Shown here piece by piece: positions 14,373 through 20,902 of a DNA stretch of 20,902 bases. Every line of letters starts with the position of its first letter. Within the stretch, counting starts at the first letter, position 1. This DNA comes from a virus: IMG/VR virus record IMGVR_UViG_3300011253_000795, positions 1 to 20,902 of that record. The stretch is one strand, 5' to 3'. Below the pieces are notes generated by a model, which worked only from the letters and a program-made list of their open reading frames with translations, searched no databases and was not told the DNA's origin. A program made the position numbers and the translations under genes.

Positions 14373-16279
14373 TCTTGTTCGTCTTCTGATTCTGATTGCG
14401 TGGCGGTTTCGTCAATGTCTGCACCGTCTTCTTCATTGATTTCTTGTGCGTTAACTGATGACAACGTGACTGGTCTGCGCACTGGTTCGTTGCCCCAGTT
14501 GTCAGCAACGTCTGTGCTGAAATCTGGCAAGTTGAGTTCTTCACGCAATGCTTGTTCAACTTCTGCACTAGGACTGATCAAGCCAGAGCGAACGGCAATG
14601 CCTAGCGCATCAATGCGTTCACGCACTGTCATGCCTGAATCAAGAGGGGTTGCGTCATTGTTTTGACTGCTGTTGCCTTCTTCTTCATTGGATGAAGAAC
14701 GATCATTCACCATTGATGACGCAACCCCAGTAAGCGAACCAGGAACCAAGTTGTACTCTTCTTCAATGCGTGCTGCTTGGCTAGCAAACTGCGCTTTGCG
14801 TTCTAGTATTTCAATCGGGTCCAAGCCTGCACGCCCTGCTTCATGCCAGGGTGTGCTTAGATTTGCGTCGATGGCTTCCTTGGCTGCTGCAATTTCTTTC
14901 ATCGGATCAACCCAACCGTATGCCGGTGGGATCCAATCAGCAGCCAACCATGGTTCAGGGTTGTCAAGGTATTCAGAAGGCGGAACAAGTGCACCCGTTT
15001 GAACACCGTGACGAATCACATTGCGCCACCATGGACGGCAGAACAAACGCACAAGCAATGCGCGGTCACGATCAAAGCCGCGTTGCTCTTCTTTCAGTTG
15101 GCCGCGCATTGAACTGTAATTCATGCCGCCAAAATCACGCGCCATGCGTTCATATGACATGCCGTTGCTCGCAGCAATCGCACGCAACATGCGCACAACG
15201 AATGTGTCACTGATGCCGGGGCGATTGGGGTTGAACGGCACTGGCTCTTCACCTTCGTTCAGGTAAGCAATAGTGCCTGCTTCAAGCTTTTCATGGTACG
15301 CCAAATCACCGCCAGCTTCTTCACCCTGCACAGGGATAATGTCACTGTCACTTGCGTTCACCGATTTCTTGATGAACATGGCATAGTTGGCAGCAGCACG
15401 CGCACCGATGATTTCACTTTGCAAATAGTGGTGAAGGTGTTCGACATAGCTTGCAGAACTGGCACTGTCTGGCACGCCACGTGATTGCCCTGGCCTGCTT
15501 CGCCTGTAAACGTGTTGCATCACTGACAGTTCACTGTCACCAGCAACAATCAGCGTGGTTTCAGAGTTGCGCCAGAACTCCACATCATCAGGGTGCGACG
15601 TGGCAACGTAGTACCCCTGTGGACGCATCATCCTGTCAAGCAATACGCCGCTGCGCAGGTTTTGCGCGTCACGGTCATTGTTTGGGTTGATGATCCGGTC
15701 AGCGTCTATTGTTTCAATGGCTAGTGTGTTGTCACCACCAACGACAGCATGCGTGAAGCATTCGCCATCAATCTTGCGTGTGCGTGCAACCAGTGCTTGC
15801 AAGTCATAGAACGTGCCATGGCCACTGGCGTCAGCTTCTTCATTTGCCCAGCGTTCAAAGTAAGCTTCACACGACTTGCGCCACTGTGTCACCACTTCTT
15901 CTGTAGATTTGGTTTTTTCAACAGACGTTGCGCATTGCGGTTTCACGCCTTGGCCAACAACCGCGTCAACGTAGACATCAACGACGCTTGCCGCGTGGCT
16001 ATCGTCTTGCGCTTGACGCCGCGAACGCGCACGCATCGTTGAAAGTCCTGGCAGCGTTTCAGCGTCTGCGCTTTGTGCGCGTTCCCTGGGCATCACGCGG
16101 TCAACTGTTGCCGCTTCATATGCCAACAATGCCTGCGACTTCATGCGCCGCGTTTGCATCTTGTGTGCCAACCCAGGCGCGATCAGACCAACTGTTGTGT
16201 CAATCGCCTGCGCAATGCGACCCTGAACGCCCTGATATATGGGTTGCCGACTGCTGCCACCGCGCATTTTGACGCCCAC
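14369..16279 (-). CDS. Portal protein, lambda gpB family
   Basis: A 636-residue portal subunit that forms the dodecameric DNA channel. Recognisable lambda-family segments are LSTMRARSRRQAQDDSHAAS near residues 79-98, VVGQGVKPQ, FYDLQALVARTRKIDGECF, the IETIDADRI strand and MSYERMARDFGGMNYSSMR, followed by RDRALLVRLFCRPWW. The C-terminus is acidic. I list the GTG at 16279, which forms TAGTG with the gpW-like stop and has AAGGTG eight bases upstream; an ATG four codons later is a fair alternative. It is flanked by gpW-like and protease-scaffold genes exactly as B is in lambda. Confidence 0.92.
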   Translation of the reverse strand: MGVKMRGGSSRQPIYQGVQGRIAQAIDTTVGLIAPGLAHKMQTRRMKSQALLAYEAATVDRVMPRERAQSADAETLPGLSTMRARSRRQAQDDSHAASVVDVYVDAVVGQGVKPQCATSVEKTKSTEEVVTQWRKSCEAYFERWANEEADASGHGTFYDLQALVARTRKIDGECFTHAVVGGDNTLAIETIDADRIINPNNDRDAQNLRSGVLLDRMMRPQGYYVATSHPDDVEFWRNSETTLIVAGDSELSVMQHVYRRSRPGQSRGVPDSASSASYVEHLHHYLQSEIIGARAAANYAMFIKKSVNASDSDIIPVQGEEAGGDLAYHEKLEAGTIAYLNEGEEPVPFNPNRPGISDTFVVRMLRAIAASNGMSYERMARDFGGMNYSSMRGQLKEEQRGFDRDRALLVRLFCRPWWRNVIRHGVQTGALVPPSEYLDNPEPWLAADWIPPAYGWVDPMKEIAAAKEAIDANLSTPWHEAGRAGLDPIEILERKAQFASQAARIEEEYNLVPGSLTGVASSMVNDRSSSNEEEGNSSQNNDATPLDSGMTVRERIDALGIAVRSGLISPSAEVEQALREELNLPDFSTDVADNWGNEPVRRPVTLSSVNAQEINEEDGADIDETATQSESEDEQE

Positions 16280-16500
16280 TAGAAACGCACCTTGGTATAC
16301 CTGACGCCATTGGCACGCGCTTTCTGTGCTTCATAGTATTTCCGCGCTTCAATGATTTCATTCAGACTGCGCATGTTGACGGTTCTGCCGTTGACTGTGT
16401 AGCTGCCAACGTCGCCACCTTTCAAGATTGCATCATCTAACGCGTCAAGAATCGCCTGCGCATCTAGCGCGGTGATGCTTGGTTGTTCATCGCCTGACAT
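16279..16500 (-). CDS. Head-tail joining protein, lambda gpW-like
   Basis: A 73-residue protein with the gpW pattern: an N-terminal helix (ITALDAQAILDALDDAI), the strand-turn SYTVNGRTVNMRSL, a second helix EIIEARKYYEAQKARA and the ending GVRYTKVRF. gpW (68 residues in lambda) fills the bottom of the portal after packaging and provides the platform for FII. Its place immediately before the portal gene agrees. The codon before the ATG is an in-frame TGA, which fixes the start region. The 78-base gap upstream separates it from the inserted glycosidase-like gene. Confidence 0.85.
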   Translation of the reverse strand: MSGDEQPSITALDAQAILDALDDAILKGGDVGSYTVNGRTVNMRSLNEIIEARKYYEAQKARANGVRYTKVRF

Positions 16501-16544
16501 TCACGCGATGATGACCAAACACGTTTCACAATCAACCCTGCAAT

Positions 16545-16557
16545 CTCGCAGTGCGAG
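16545..16557. repeat. Short perfect inverted repeat in the only sizeable intergenic gap
   Basis: CTCGCA and TGCGAG flank a single central base. As RNA this could form a five-pair stem with a three-base loop. It lies in the 78-base gap (16501-16578) between the glycosidase-like gene and the gpW-like gene. No T-run follows it on the minus strand, so it is not a standard terminator; a run of six T lies 13 bases after it on the plus strand. I see no convincing promoter or other element in the rest of the gap. Confidence 0.4.
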
Positions 16558-16578
16558 CAACGCCGCAATGTTTTTTGC

Positions 16579-18147
16579 TTACCACCAACGCTTGTTCTTT
16601 GCGTTGAAGTCATGCAACGCACGCGCCTTTGGTGCAGTCATTAGTGGTTGGCCTTGCCACTCTTTTGAACCCCAGCAACCCCACTGGCTGAACTTTGACA
16701 CGTGGTTGTAGTGCACAAACAAGTTGCCGCCTGACAACATCCATGAATCTAAGTACTTCAAATACATGCCATGCATGCGCTGATTGCGGTTGGCTTGCAT
16801 CATCAGATCAACCATTGGCTGACGGTATGTTGATGGCACAGTCACGGTCACGTGTTGCCCACCTTCATACGCAATCATGGGCAGACCGTATGAACCAGAC
16901 ACGTTGGCATTCTGGTGCATGCGTGACACTGCAATTGGCATGCTGACTTGTTCGATGTAGTCCAACAGATCATTGTCAGACATAGCGATGAACTGCATGA
17001 CGTTGTTGGCATTGATTGACAAGTTGAAGTATGGCGCAACAGCCAAAGCGTCACATGACTTGTACGCTTGCTGATGGCTCAACACTTGGTCTGCCGTCCA
17101 TGAATTGCCAGCCTGTGACGCCATGACTCTAACGATGCGATCAGTTCCACCAAATGAAGCCGTGAACAAATTGAAGACATCGACTGCACGCCGTGAGTAG
17201 TAAAACAAACGCGCCTGAAACGCGCTGGTACCAAGACCAGAATTGATGCCAAGCGTTTCACAATATGCAGCCTGTTCAAACTGGTTGTTCCAAACTTCGT
17301 TGGAATACTCAATGTATACAGTCAGCGGACCGTTCAAATTGTCGCGCACCATATCTGCAAGACTGGTCACCATTGCATCAGTTGCTTGATGTGGCACACA
17401 CAACCACGCGTCTTTCATCAACGTGTTGCACATATCAACTGCAAGTTCATACGGCATGCCCTTTGTTGTTGTGTATCGCGCATCACTGATCTTTGGGCGG
17501 TCTGACCAATCTTGAATGCTGCTGTGGTTGGTGCGCGTCAAATCCATCCAGCGCAAACACGCAACATCAGTCAGACCGTTCACAAACGCAGGGTGCCAAG
17601 TTGCCGTTGATGTTTCATGCGCTTCTTCTGTGATGCGAATGTTTCGCATGTAGTCATTCACATCTGTTGATGTGAAATACAACAACACCTTGCCAGTGAC
17701 AATCAGCACAGCACGTTGCGCCGTTGTTTCACCTGCCGACAAAGTGCAGCCACCGCTGACAGTGAAAGCACCATTTCCTTGCCATGTCATGACATACCGC
17801 CCGGTGGGTGGCATTGGTAATTCTGCAAGCAATACCGTTCGCACAATTTGCCCTGGTGCAATAGATGTCACCCAGCCTGATGCATCAGTGGCAATTGGTT
17901 GGCCATTGTCCCACGTACTTGAATCACCAGAAACCCACGGTGCGCTGTACTTGAACAAGTCGATCAGCGGCAATTGTGATGACCAGTATGACGGTTCAAG
18001 AATGTTGGTGCCTAATGCAGAACGGCCACTGTCATCACCAACACTTGAATGAACCAGTGGTGCGGCAGTTGTTGGCGAACTATCAACACCAACATCACCA
18101 GTGCAACTGGCCAACAACAAAACAGACCACATCAAAATCTTGGTCAT
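16579..18147 (-). CDS. Predicted lipoprotein with glycoside-hydrolase-like (clan GH-A type) barrel; cargo gene
   Basis: With the ATG at 18147 the product has 522 residues. It begins MTKILMWSVLLLASCTGD: a short basic start, a hydrophobic core and the lipobox LAS-Cys15, so it should be exported and lipidated. Residue +2 is Thr, which favours the outer membrane in a Gram-negative cell. After a beta-rich segment (to about 175), the C-terminal part has WSDRPKISDARYTT, VYIEYSNEVWN with Asn283-Glu284, and LPMIAYEGG with Glu428. NE and a later strand-end Glu are the acid/base and nucleophile pattern of clan GH-A glycosidases. Substrate unknown. The ATG follows the previous stop by one base (TGATATG). 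A start at 18237 would overlap the zinc-finger gene by 89 bases and bury the signal peptide, so I rejected it. Lambda has nothing here between A and W. Confidence 0.72.
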   Translation of the reverse strand: MTKILMWSVLLLASCTGDVGVDSSPTTAAPLVHSSVGDDSGRSALGTNILEPSYWSSQLPLIDLFKYSAPWVSGDSSTWDNGQPIATDASGWVTSIAPGQIVRTVLLAELPMPPTGRYVMTWQGNGAFTVSGGCTLSAGETTAQRAVLIVTGKVLLYFTSTDVNDYMRNIRITEEAHETSTATWHPAFVNGLTDVACLRWMDLTRTNHSSIQDWSDRPKISDARYTTTKGMPYELAVDMCNTLMKDAWLCVPHQATDAMVTSLADMVRDNLNGPLTVYIEYSNEVWNNQFEQAAYCETLGINSGLGTSAFQARLFYYSRRAVDVFNLFTASFGGTDRIVRVMASQAGNSWTADQVLSHQQAYKSCDALAVAPYFNLSINANNVMQFIAMSDNDLLDYIEQVSMPIAVSRMHQNANVSGSYGLPMIAYEGGQHVTVTVPSTYRQPMVDLMMQANRNQRMHGMYLKYLDSWMLSGGNLFVHYNHVSKFSQWGCWGSKEWQGQPLMTAPKARALHDFNAKNKRWW

Positions 18148-18148
18148 A

Positions 18149-18382
18149 TCAATCACGCTTCTTGTGCCTTTGTTCATCGGGTAGCCATTTGTGCAAGTCA
18201 CTTCGTTCAACCTGAACACTGCGATACCTTTGCCCACAGTTCTGGCATGTATGGTATCGCATAGTTGCGCAGCGTGGTGAACGGTTCACACTGTATGTGC
18301 GTGGCTTGAAAGACCCGCACTTGGGGCAACGGAATGGCAGGAACGGCACAGTTGGCAACCACCGTTCGTCATGATCTACCAT
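18149..18382 (-). CDS. Small zinc-finger protein, resembling Ogr/Delta-type fingers
   Basis: A 77-residue basic protein with CPKC at 19-22 and CQNC at 46-49, spaced to bind one zinc ion. The stretch from FRCPKCG through RYHTCQNCGQRYRSVQ resembles Ogr/Delta late-gene activators of P2-like phages, which have CPLC, then RYHQCQN and a second Cys pair. Such proteins bind DNA or RNA polymerase. The C-terminus is charged (DEQRHKKRD). The ATG overlaps the TerL stop (ATGGTAG) and its own stop is one base before the next gene's start, so it is translated with the terminase genes. A packaging-related role, for example an HNH-like accessory, is not supported because no nuclease motif is visible. Function is inferred only from the finger. 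Confidence 0.65.
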   Translation of the reverse strand: MVDHDERWLPTVPFLPFRCPKCGSFKPRTYSVNRSPRCATMRYHTCQNCGQRYRSVQVERSDLHKWLPDEQRHKKRD

Positions 18383-20286
18383 TGTTGTCTTGGCATGTTC
18401 ACGCCAGAACTACTGCGCCCCATAATGCGGCGTTGATGTTTTGGGCGTTGCCGGTTCTGCTGCTGTGCTTCAGCGTTGCTGCTTCTAAGCGTATCAACGC
18501 GCACCATGCGTGCAGCGGCAATGTTGTACACGAACACGTCCCAAGCTTCATTGCGCTTGCGCCCTGGCTTCAACACCCAACGGCGCACAACACGATTGCC
18601 GCTGCGTCTTGCTGTCTTGTGTTCTGCTGACAACTGCTGAACAAAGTGTTGCGGCATGTCACTTGGCAGATGGGTCAAGCCAATGGGGTTTTCTTGCGGT
18701 CGTAACTTCAACCGCAACCTGTGGCTTGCAAGGTCTTTGAACATGCCAACGTTGACAGTCCAAACGGTCAGACTGTTGGGCAGCACTTGCCCCGTCTTGG
18801 GGTGCTTGTCAATTCGCGTTGTTGAGAATGGCACAGGTGAATTGCGTTCAACGCCAGCAATCATGCGCGTGCCTGTGTTGCGTCGTGCAAACTCCATGAC
18901 TTCATCACGCCTATACCGCGAGTCAATCGCCACGCATCTTGGCCAAATCTCTTTTGCGCCCCATGGTTTGTAGACTTCTGCGCGTAGCTGTTCCCAAGTT
19001 TCAACGCGTGCAGTTGCAATGACCCAGCATTGTTCATCCATGCCCCACGCACAAACCATGTAGACCATGTAGTCAAGTTGCACGTCAACCGCTGCTGTGA
19101 TGACTAGTGCTGCATCCGGCACCGTGTGTTCTTCATATTCACTGATGCACGCGGCAACAGCATCATCACTGGTTGCTTCAACACGTTCTTCAAAGACTTC
19201 AGCCAACCAACTGTTGGTGAAGTTCTGCAACCGCGCCGGGTCATCTTTGCTTTCAAGAAACGCCACAGCCAGTTTCCAGAAAGTCAGCCAAGGTGAATAG
19301 GCTGCCCAAATGTGATAGCTACGGTGCTCATGACGGTCAGCGTCAGCACCACCGCTTTGCCACTCTTCAACCGTCTTGCCGTCTGGCACCCACACACCAC
19401 GGCGCAGCATGTCGCGTTTGTCGATGTCATTGATTCGTGCTTTGCAGTGCTTGCACTCGTACCAGGCTTCACGCTGTTCACGCATGTCTGATGCTGTGCG
19501 CACTTTGTCGCTGTGCCATTTGACTTGCGACCATTCCAACACTTGCATTGCTTCGCAGTGTGGGCAGGGCAAATGATATTTGCGCATGTCGCCTTGCTCA
19601 TACTCACGCCACACAGTGCCGTCACGCGTGGTTGGTGTGCTGCTGATGACAATGCAGTGATCATGGAATGTGCGCGTACGTTCTGCGACCAGTGCCAACG
19701 GGTCTGCTTCACGCCCTGACCACCTGGGCCATTTGTCCACTTCATCACAGAGCACCAGTCTGACTGGCACGCTAGCCAGATCAGTTGGTGACTGTGCACT
19801 GCGCATGTATAGCACGCTGCGCTTGAACACAATTTCACGGTGCTTCACATCGTGTGCGCGTTCAGTCAATTCATCCAACAGCGTTTCACATGATTGAACC
19901 ATTGGCAACACTCTGCGTTCTGCCGCCAGTCTTGCCGCGTCCCTGTTGGGCAAAACAAACATGGTTGGTGATGGCTTCTGGTTGACGTAGTATCCAGCCA
20001 CATTGTTCAGTGCTTCGCTTTTGCCAACCTGCGTTGATGCCATCAGCGTCACGCGCCGCACCCATGGCAATGCCGCGCTGTCCATCCATTCACGCGCATA
20101 CGGGCAACGATCAGTGCGCCATGGTCCCGGCTCAGATGCAAACAGCGGTTCAAGTATCCGGTTGTCATCTGCCCATTGGCTGACTGACATACGCTTGGGT
20201 TGACGCCAGTTGCGCACCACGTCCACATCATCACACCACAGTTCCAGCGGTGCCGTGTTCATTGGTGCCATTGATCGTTCAGTCAT
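18376..20286 (-). CDS. terL: Terminase large subunit, lambda gpA family
   Basis: A 636-residue packaging motor and nuclease, near lambda gpA's 641. The ATPase has Walker A ASTQVGKS at 83-90, Walker B VRLVLCDEVD at 175-184 and the coupling motif ISSTP at 214-218. A zinc-binding module follows, with Cys241/Cys244 (CPHC) and Cys278/Cys281 (CKHC). The nuclease half contains acidic strands ITAAVDVQLD and CVAIDSRYRRDEV and a late AWDVFVYNIAAARM segment. gpA-type terminases usually cut at cohesive-end sites, so cos packaging is a reasonable inference. The start overlaps the small terminase stop by eight bases, indicating coupled translation. Confidence 0.95.
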   Translation of the reverse strand: MTERSMAPMNTAPLELWCDDVDVVRNWRQPKRMSVSQWADDNRILEPLFASEPGPWRTDRCPYAREWMDSAALPWVRRVTLMASTQVGKSEALNNVAGYYVNQKPSPTMFVLPNRDAARLAAERRVLPMVQSCETLLDELTERAHDVKHREIVFKRSVLYMRSAQSPTDLASVPVRLVLCDEVDKWPRWSGREADPLALVAERTRTFHDHCIVISSTPTTRDGTVWREYEQGDMRKYHLPCPHCEAMQVLEWSQVKWHSDKVRTASDMREQREAWYECKHCKARINDIDKRDMLRRGVWVPDGKTVEEWQSGGADADRHEHRSYHIWAAYSPWLTFWKLAVAFLESKDDPARLQNFTNSWLAEVFEERVEATSDDAVAACISEYEEHTVPDAALVITAAVDVQLDYMVYMVCAWGMDEQCWVIATARVETWEQLRAEVYKPWGAKEIWPRCVAIDSRYRRDEVMEFARRNTGTRMIAGVERNSPVPFSTTRIDKHPKTGQVLPNSLTVWTVNVGMFKDLASHRLRLKLRPQENPIGLTHLPSDMPQHFVQQLSAEHKTARRSGNRVVRRWVLKPGRKRNEAWDVFVYNIAAARMVRVDTLRSSNAEAQQQNRQRPKHQRRIMGRSSSGVNMPRQQW

Positions 20287-20842
20287 CTTCCCTCAAATCA
20301 CAGAAGGGGCATGCGGCATCTTCATCAATGCCGCCAAACGTCTTTGACATGCCACCGGCAAAGGCATTGCAGATGGCGTCAACTTCATCTTGCAACTCTT
20401 CAACGACCACGTGACCGGGCACATTCTCAAGACGTGATTGCATCTTCATCACCATCGCATTCAATCTGCTGCGAACGGTCAGCACTGATTTGCTGGCCAA
20501 CTCTATCACGTCACGTCTGCTGACTAGGCTTTTGGTTTTTTCGCCAACGCGCAGTTTGGCTTCAGCGGCACGCCACTGCGCCAACTCGCGGTCATGCTTG
20601 GCTTTCAATGCATCTTTGCCAGATGACGCTGCCGCCTGCTGCTGCTGCTGGAATGTGCCAACGTTGTCTTTGCGCCACTGGTGAAACCGCACTGCCCATG
20701 GTTGCACATCGCGTGCATTCTTTGGGGTGGGCGCACCGTCTGCCAGATTCTTGCGCAAGGTCTCTGAAGACAGACCAACCAACTTGGCCAATTCGCTGAT
20801 TGGCTTGGCGAACTTGGGCTTGGCACCTGTGCGTCCTGGCAT
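20279..20842 (-). CDS. terS: Terminase small subunit, Nu1-like
   Basis: A 187-residue DNA-recognition subunit. Residues 13-60 form a winged helix-turn-helix (PISELAKLVGLSSETLRKNL, then VQPWAVRFHQWRKD) as in lambda Nu1. A glutamine run (65-69) and a helical, charged region (AKHDRELAQWRAAEAKLRVGEK) follow, typical of Nu1-type oligomerisation segments. The C-terminus has an unusual CPFC pair at 178-181. A G-rich stretch (GGGGGTG, 20851-20857) about eight bases upstream can serve as ribosome binding site. It is adjacent to and overlaps TerL, as expected. The packaging site (cos) would normally lie just upstream, which is outside the window. Confidence 0.85.
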   Translation of the reverse strand: MPGRTGAKPKFAKPISELAKLVGLSSETLRKNLADGAPTPKNARDVQPWAVRFHQWRKDNVGTFQQQQQAAASSGKDALKAKHDRELAQWRAAEAKLRVGEKTKSLVSRRDVIELASKSVLTVRSRLNAMVMKMQSRLENVPGHVVVEELQDEVDAICNAFAGGMSKTFGGIDEDAACPFCDLREDD

Positions 20843-20901
20843 TAGCTACACACCCCCGGCTGACGTTTGGCAGGTACTGACACAGAACTTTCTTTTGCCG
20901 C
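20842..20901 (-). CDS. Possible 3' end of a preceding gene (partial)
   Basis: One minus-strand frame is open from the window edge and stops at TAA 20844-20842, giving a TAATG junction with the small terminase start, the same style as several other junctions here. It ends SSVSVPAKRQPGVCS. A second frame ends earlier at TAG (20848-20846). Only 19 codons are visible, so a real gene cannot be shown. Confidence 0.28.
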   Translation of the reverse strand, partial: AAKESSVSVPAKRQPGVCS

Positions 20902-20902
20902 T

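Noticed and set aside
14154-14666. 170-codon plus-strand open frame
   Set aside because: Antisense to the protease and portal genes; its translation shows no recognisable domain.
16545-16576. Inverted repeat followed by TTTTTT as a plus-strand terminator
   Set aside because: The T-run is 13 bases from the stem and there are no convincing plus-strand genes to terminate.
18148-18237. Upstream start for the lipoprotein gene at 18237
   Set aside because: It would overlap the zinc-finger gene by 89 bases and place 30 residues before the signal peptide; the ATG at 18147 follows the previous stop directly.
20638-20652. CTG/CAG triplet run as a repeat element
   Set aside because: It only encodes five glutamines inside the small terminase and is too short to be a distinct repeat.
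1-20902. Defence island, retroelement, CRISPR array, tRNA or integrase/attachment site
   Set aside because: No reverse transcriptase, repeat-spacer pattern, tRNA-like fold or recombinase motif was seen; the window is filled by head, tail and packaging genes plus one cargo gene.

Overview
The window is a continuous stretch of the late (morphogenesis) region of a tailed, double-stranded DNA phage or prophage. Every convincing gene is on the minus strand, so the operon reads from right (about 20.9 kb) to left (position 1). Genes are packed with ATGA, TAATG or few-base junctions, and no gap exceeds about 80 bases. The tail genes are of the lambda type (L with four cysteines, K-like NlpC/P60 peptidase, J-like tip), and a cargo gene has a lipoprotein signal, so a Gram-negative host and a long-tailed siphovirus are likely. 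No integrase, repressor, lysis, replication, tRNA or CRISPR feature is present, so the window cannot tell a lytic phage from a prophage. The host genus cannot be named.

Packaging (20.84-18.15 kb): small terminase, lambda gpA-type large terminase and a small zinc-finger protein. Between these and the portal lies a gene that is not part of the standard set: a predicted lipoprotein with a glycoside-hydrolase-like barrel (18.15-16.58 kb). Head (16.5-11.2 kb): gpW-like joining protein, lambda-family portal, protease fused to a scaffold, a Mu gpT-type major capsid protein, two paralogous putative decoration proteins, a small protein of unknown role and a gpFII-like joining protein.

Tail (10.9-0 kb): gpZ-like and gpU-like completion/terminator proteins, a small unknown protein, an enlarged tail tube protein, a G/T chaperone pair joined by a lambda-type slippery heptamer, tape measure, a very large protein with a gpM-like C-terminus, gpL-like, gpK-like, and the first 792 codons of a tip protein whose N-terminus looks like lambda gpI fused to J.

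The gene order is therefore lambda's (Nu1-A-[cargo]-W-B-C/Nu3-E-D-D'-FI?-FII-Z-U-x-V-G-T-H-M-L-K-IJ), with a Mu-type capsid and several enlarged or fused proteins. The least ordinary items are the lipoprotein glycosidase-like cargo gene, the cysteine-rich T domain reached by predicted -1 frameshifting, and the large gpM fusion. I saw no defence island or other non-phage system.
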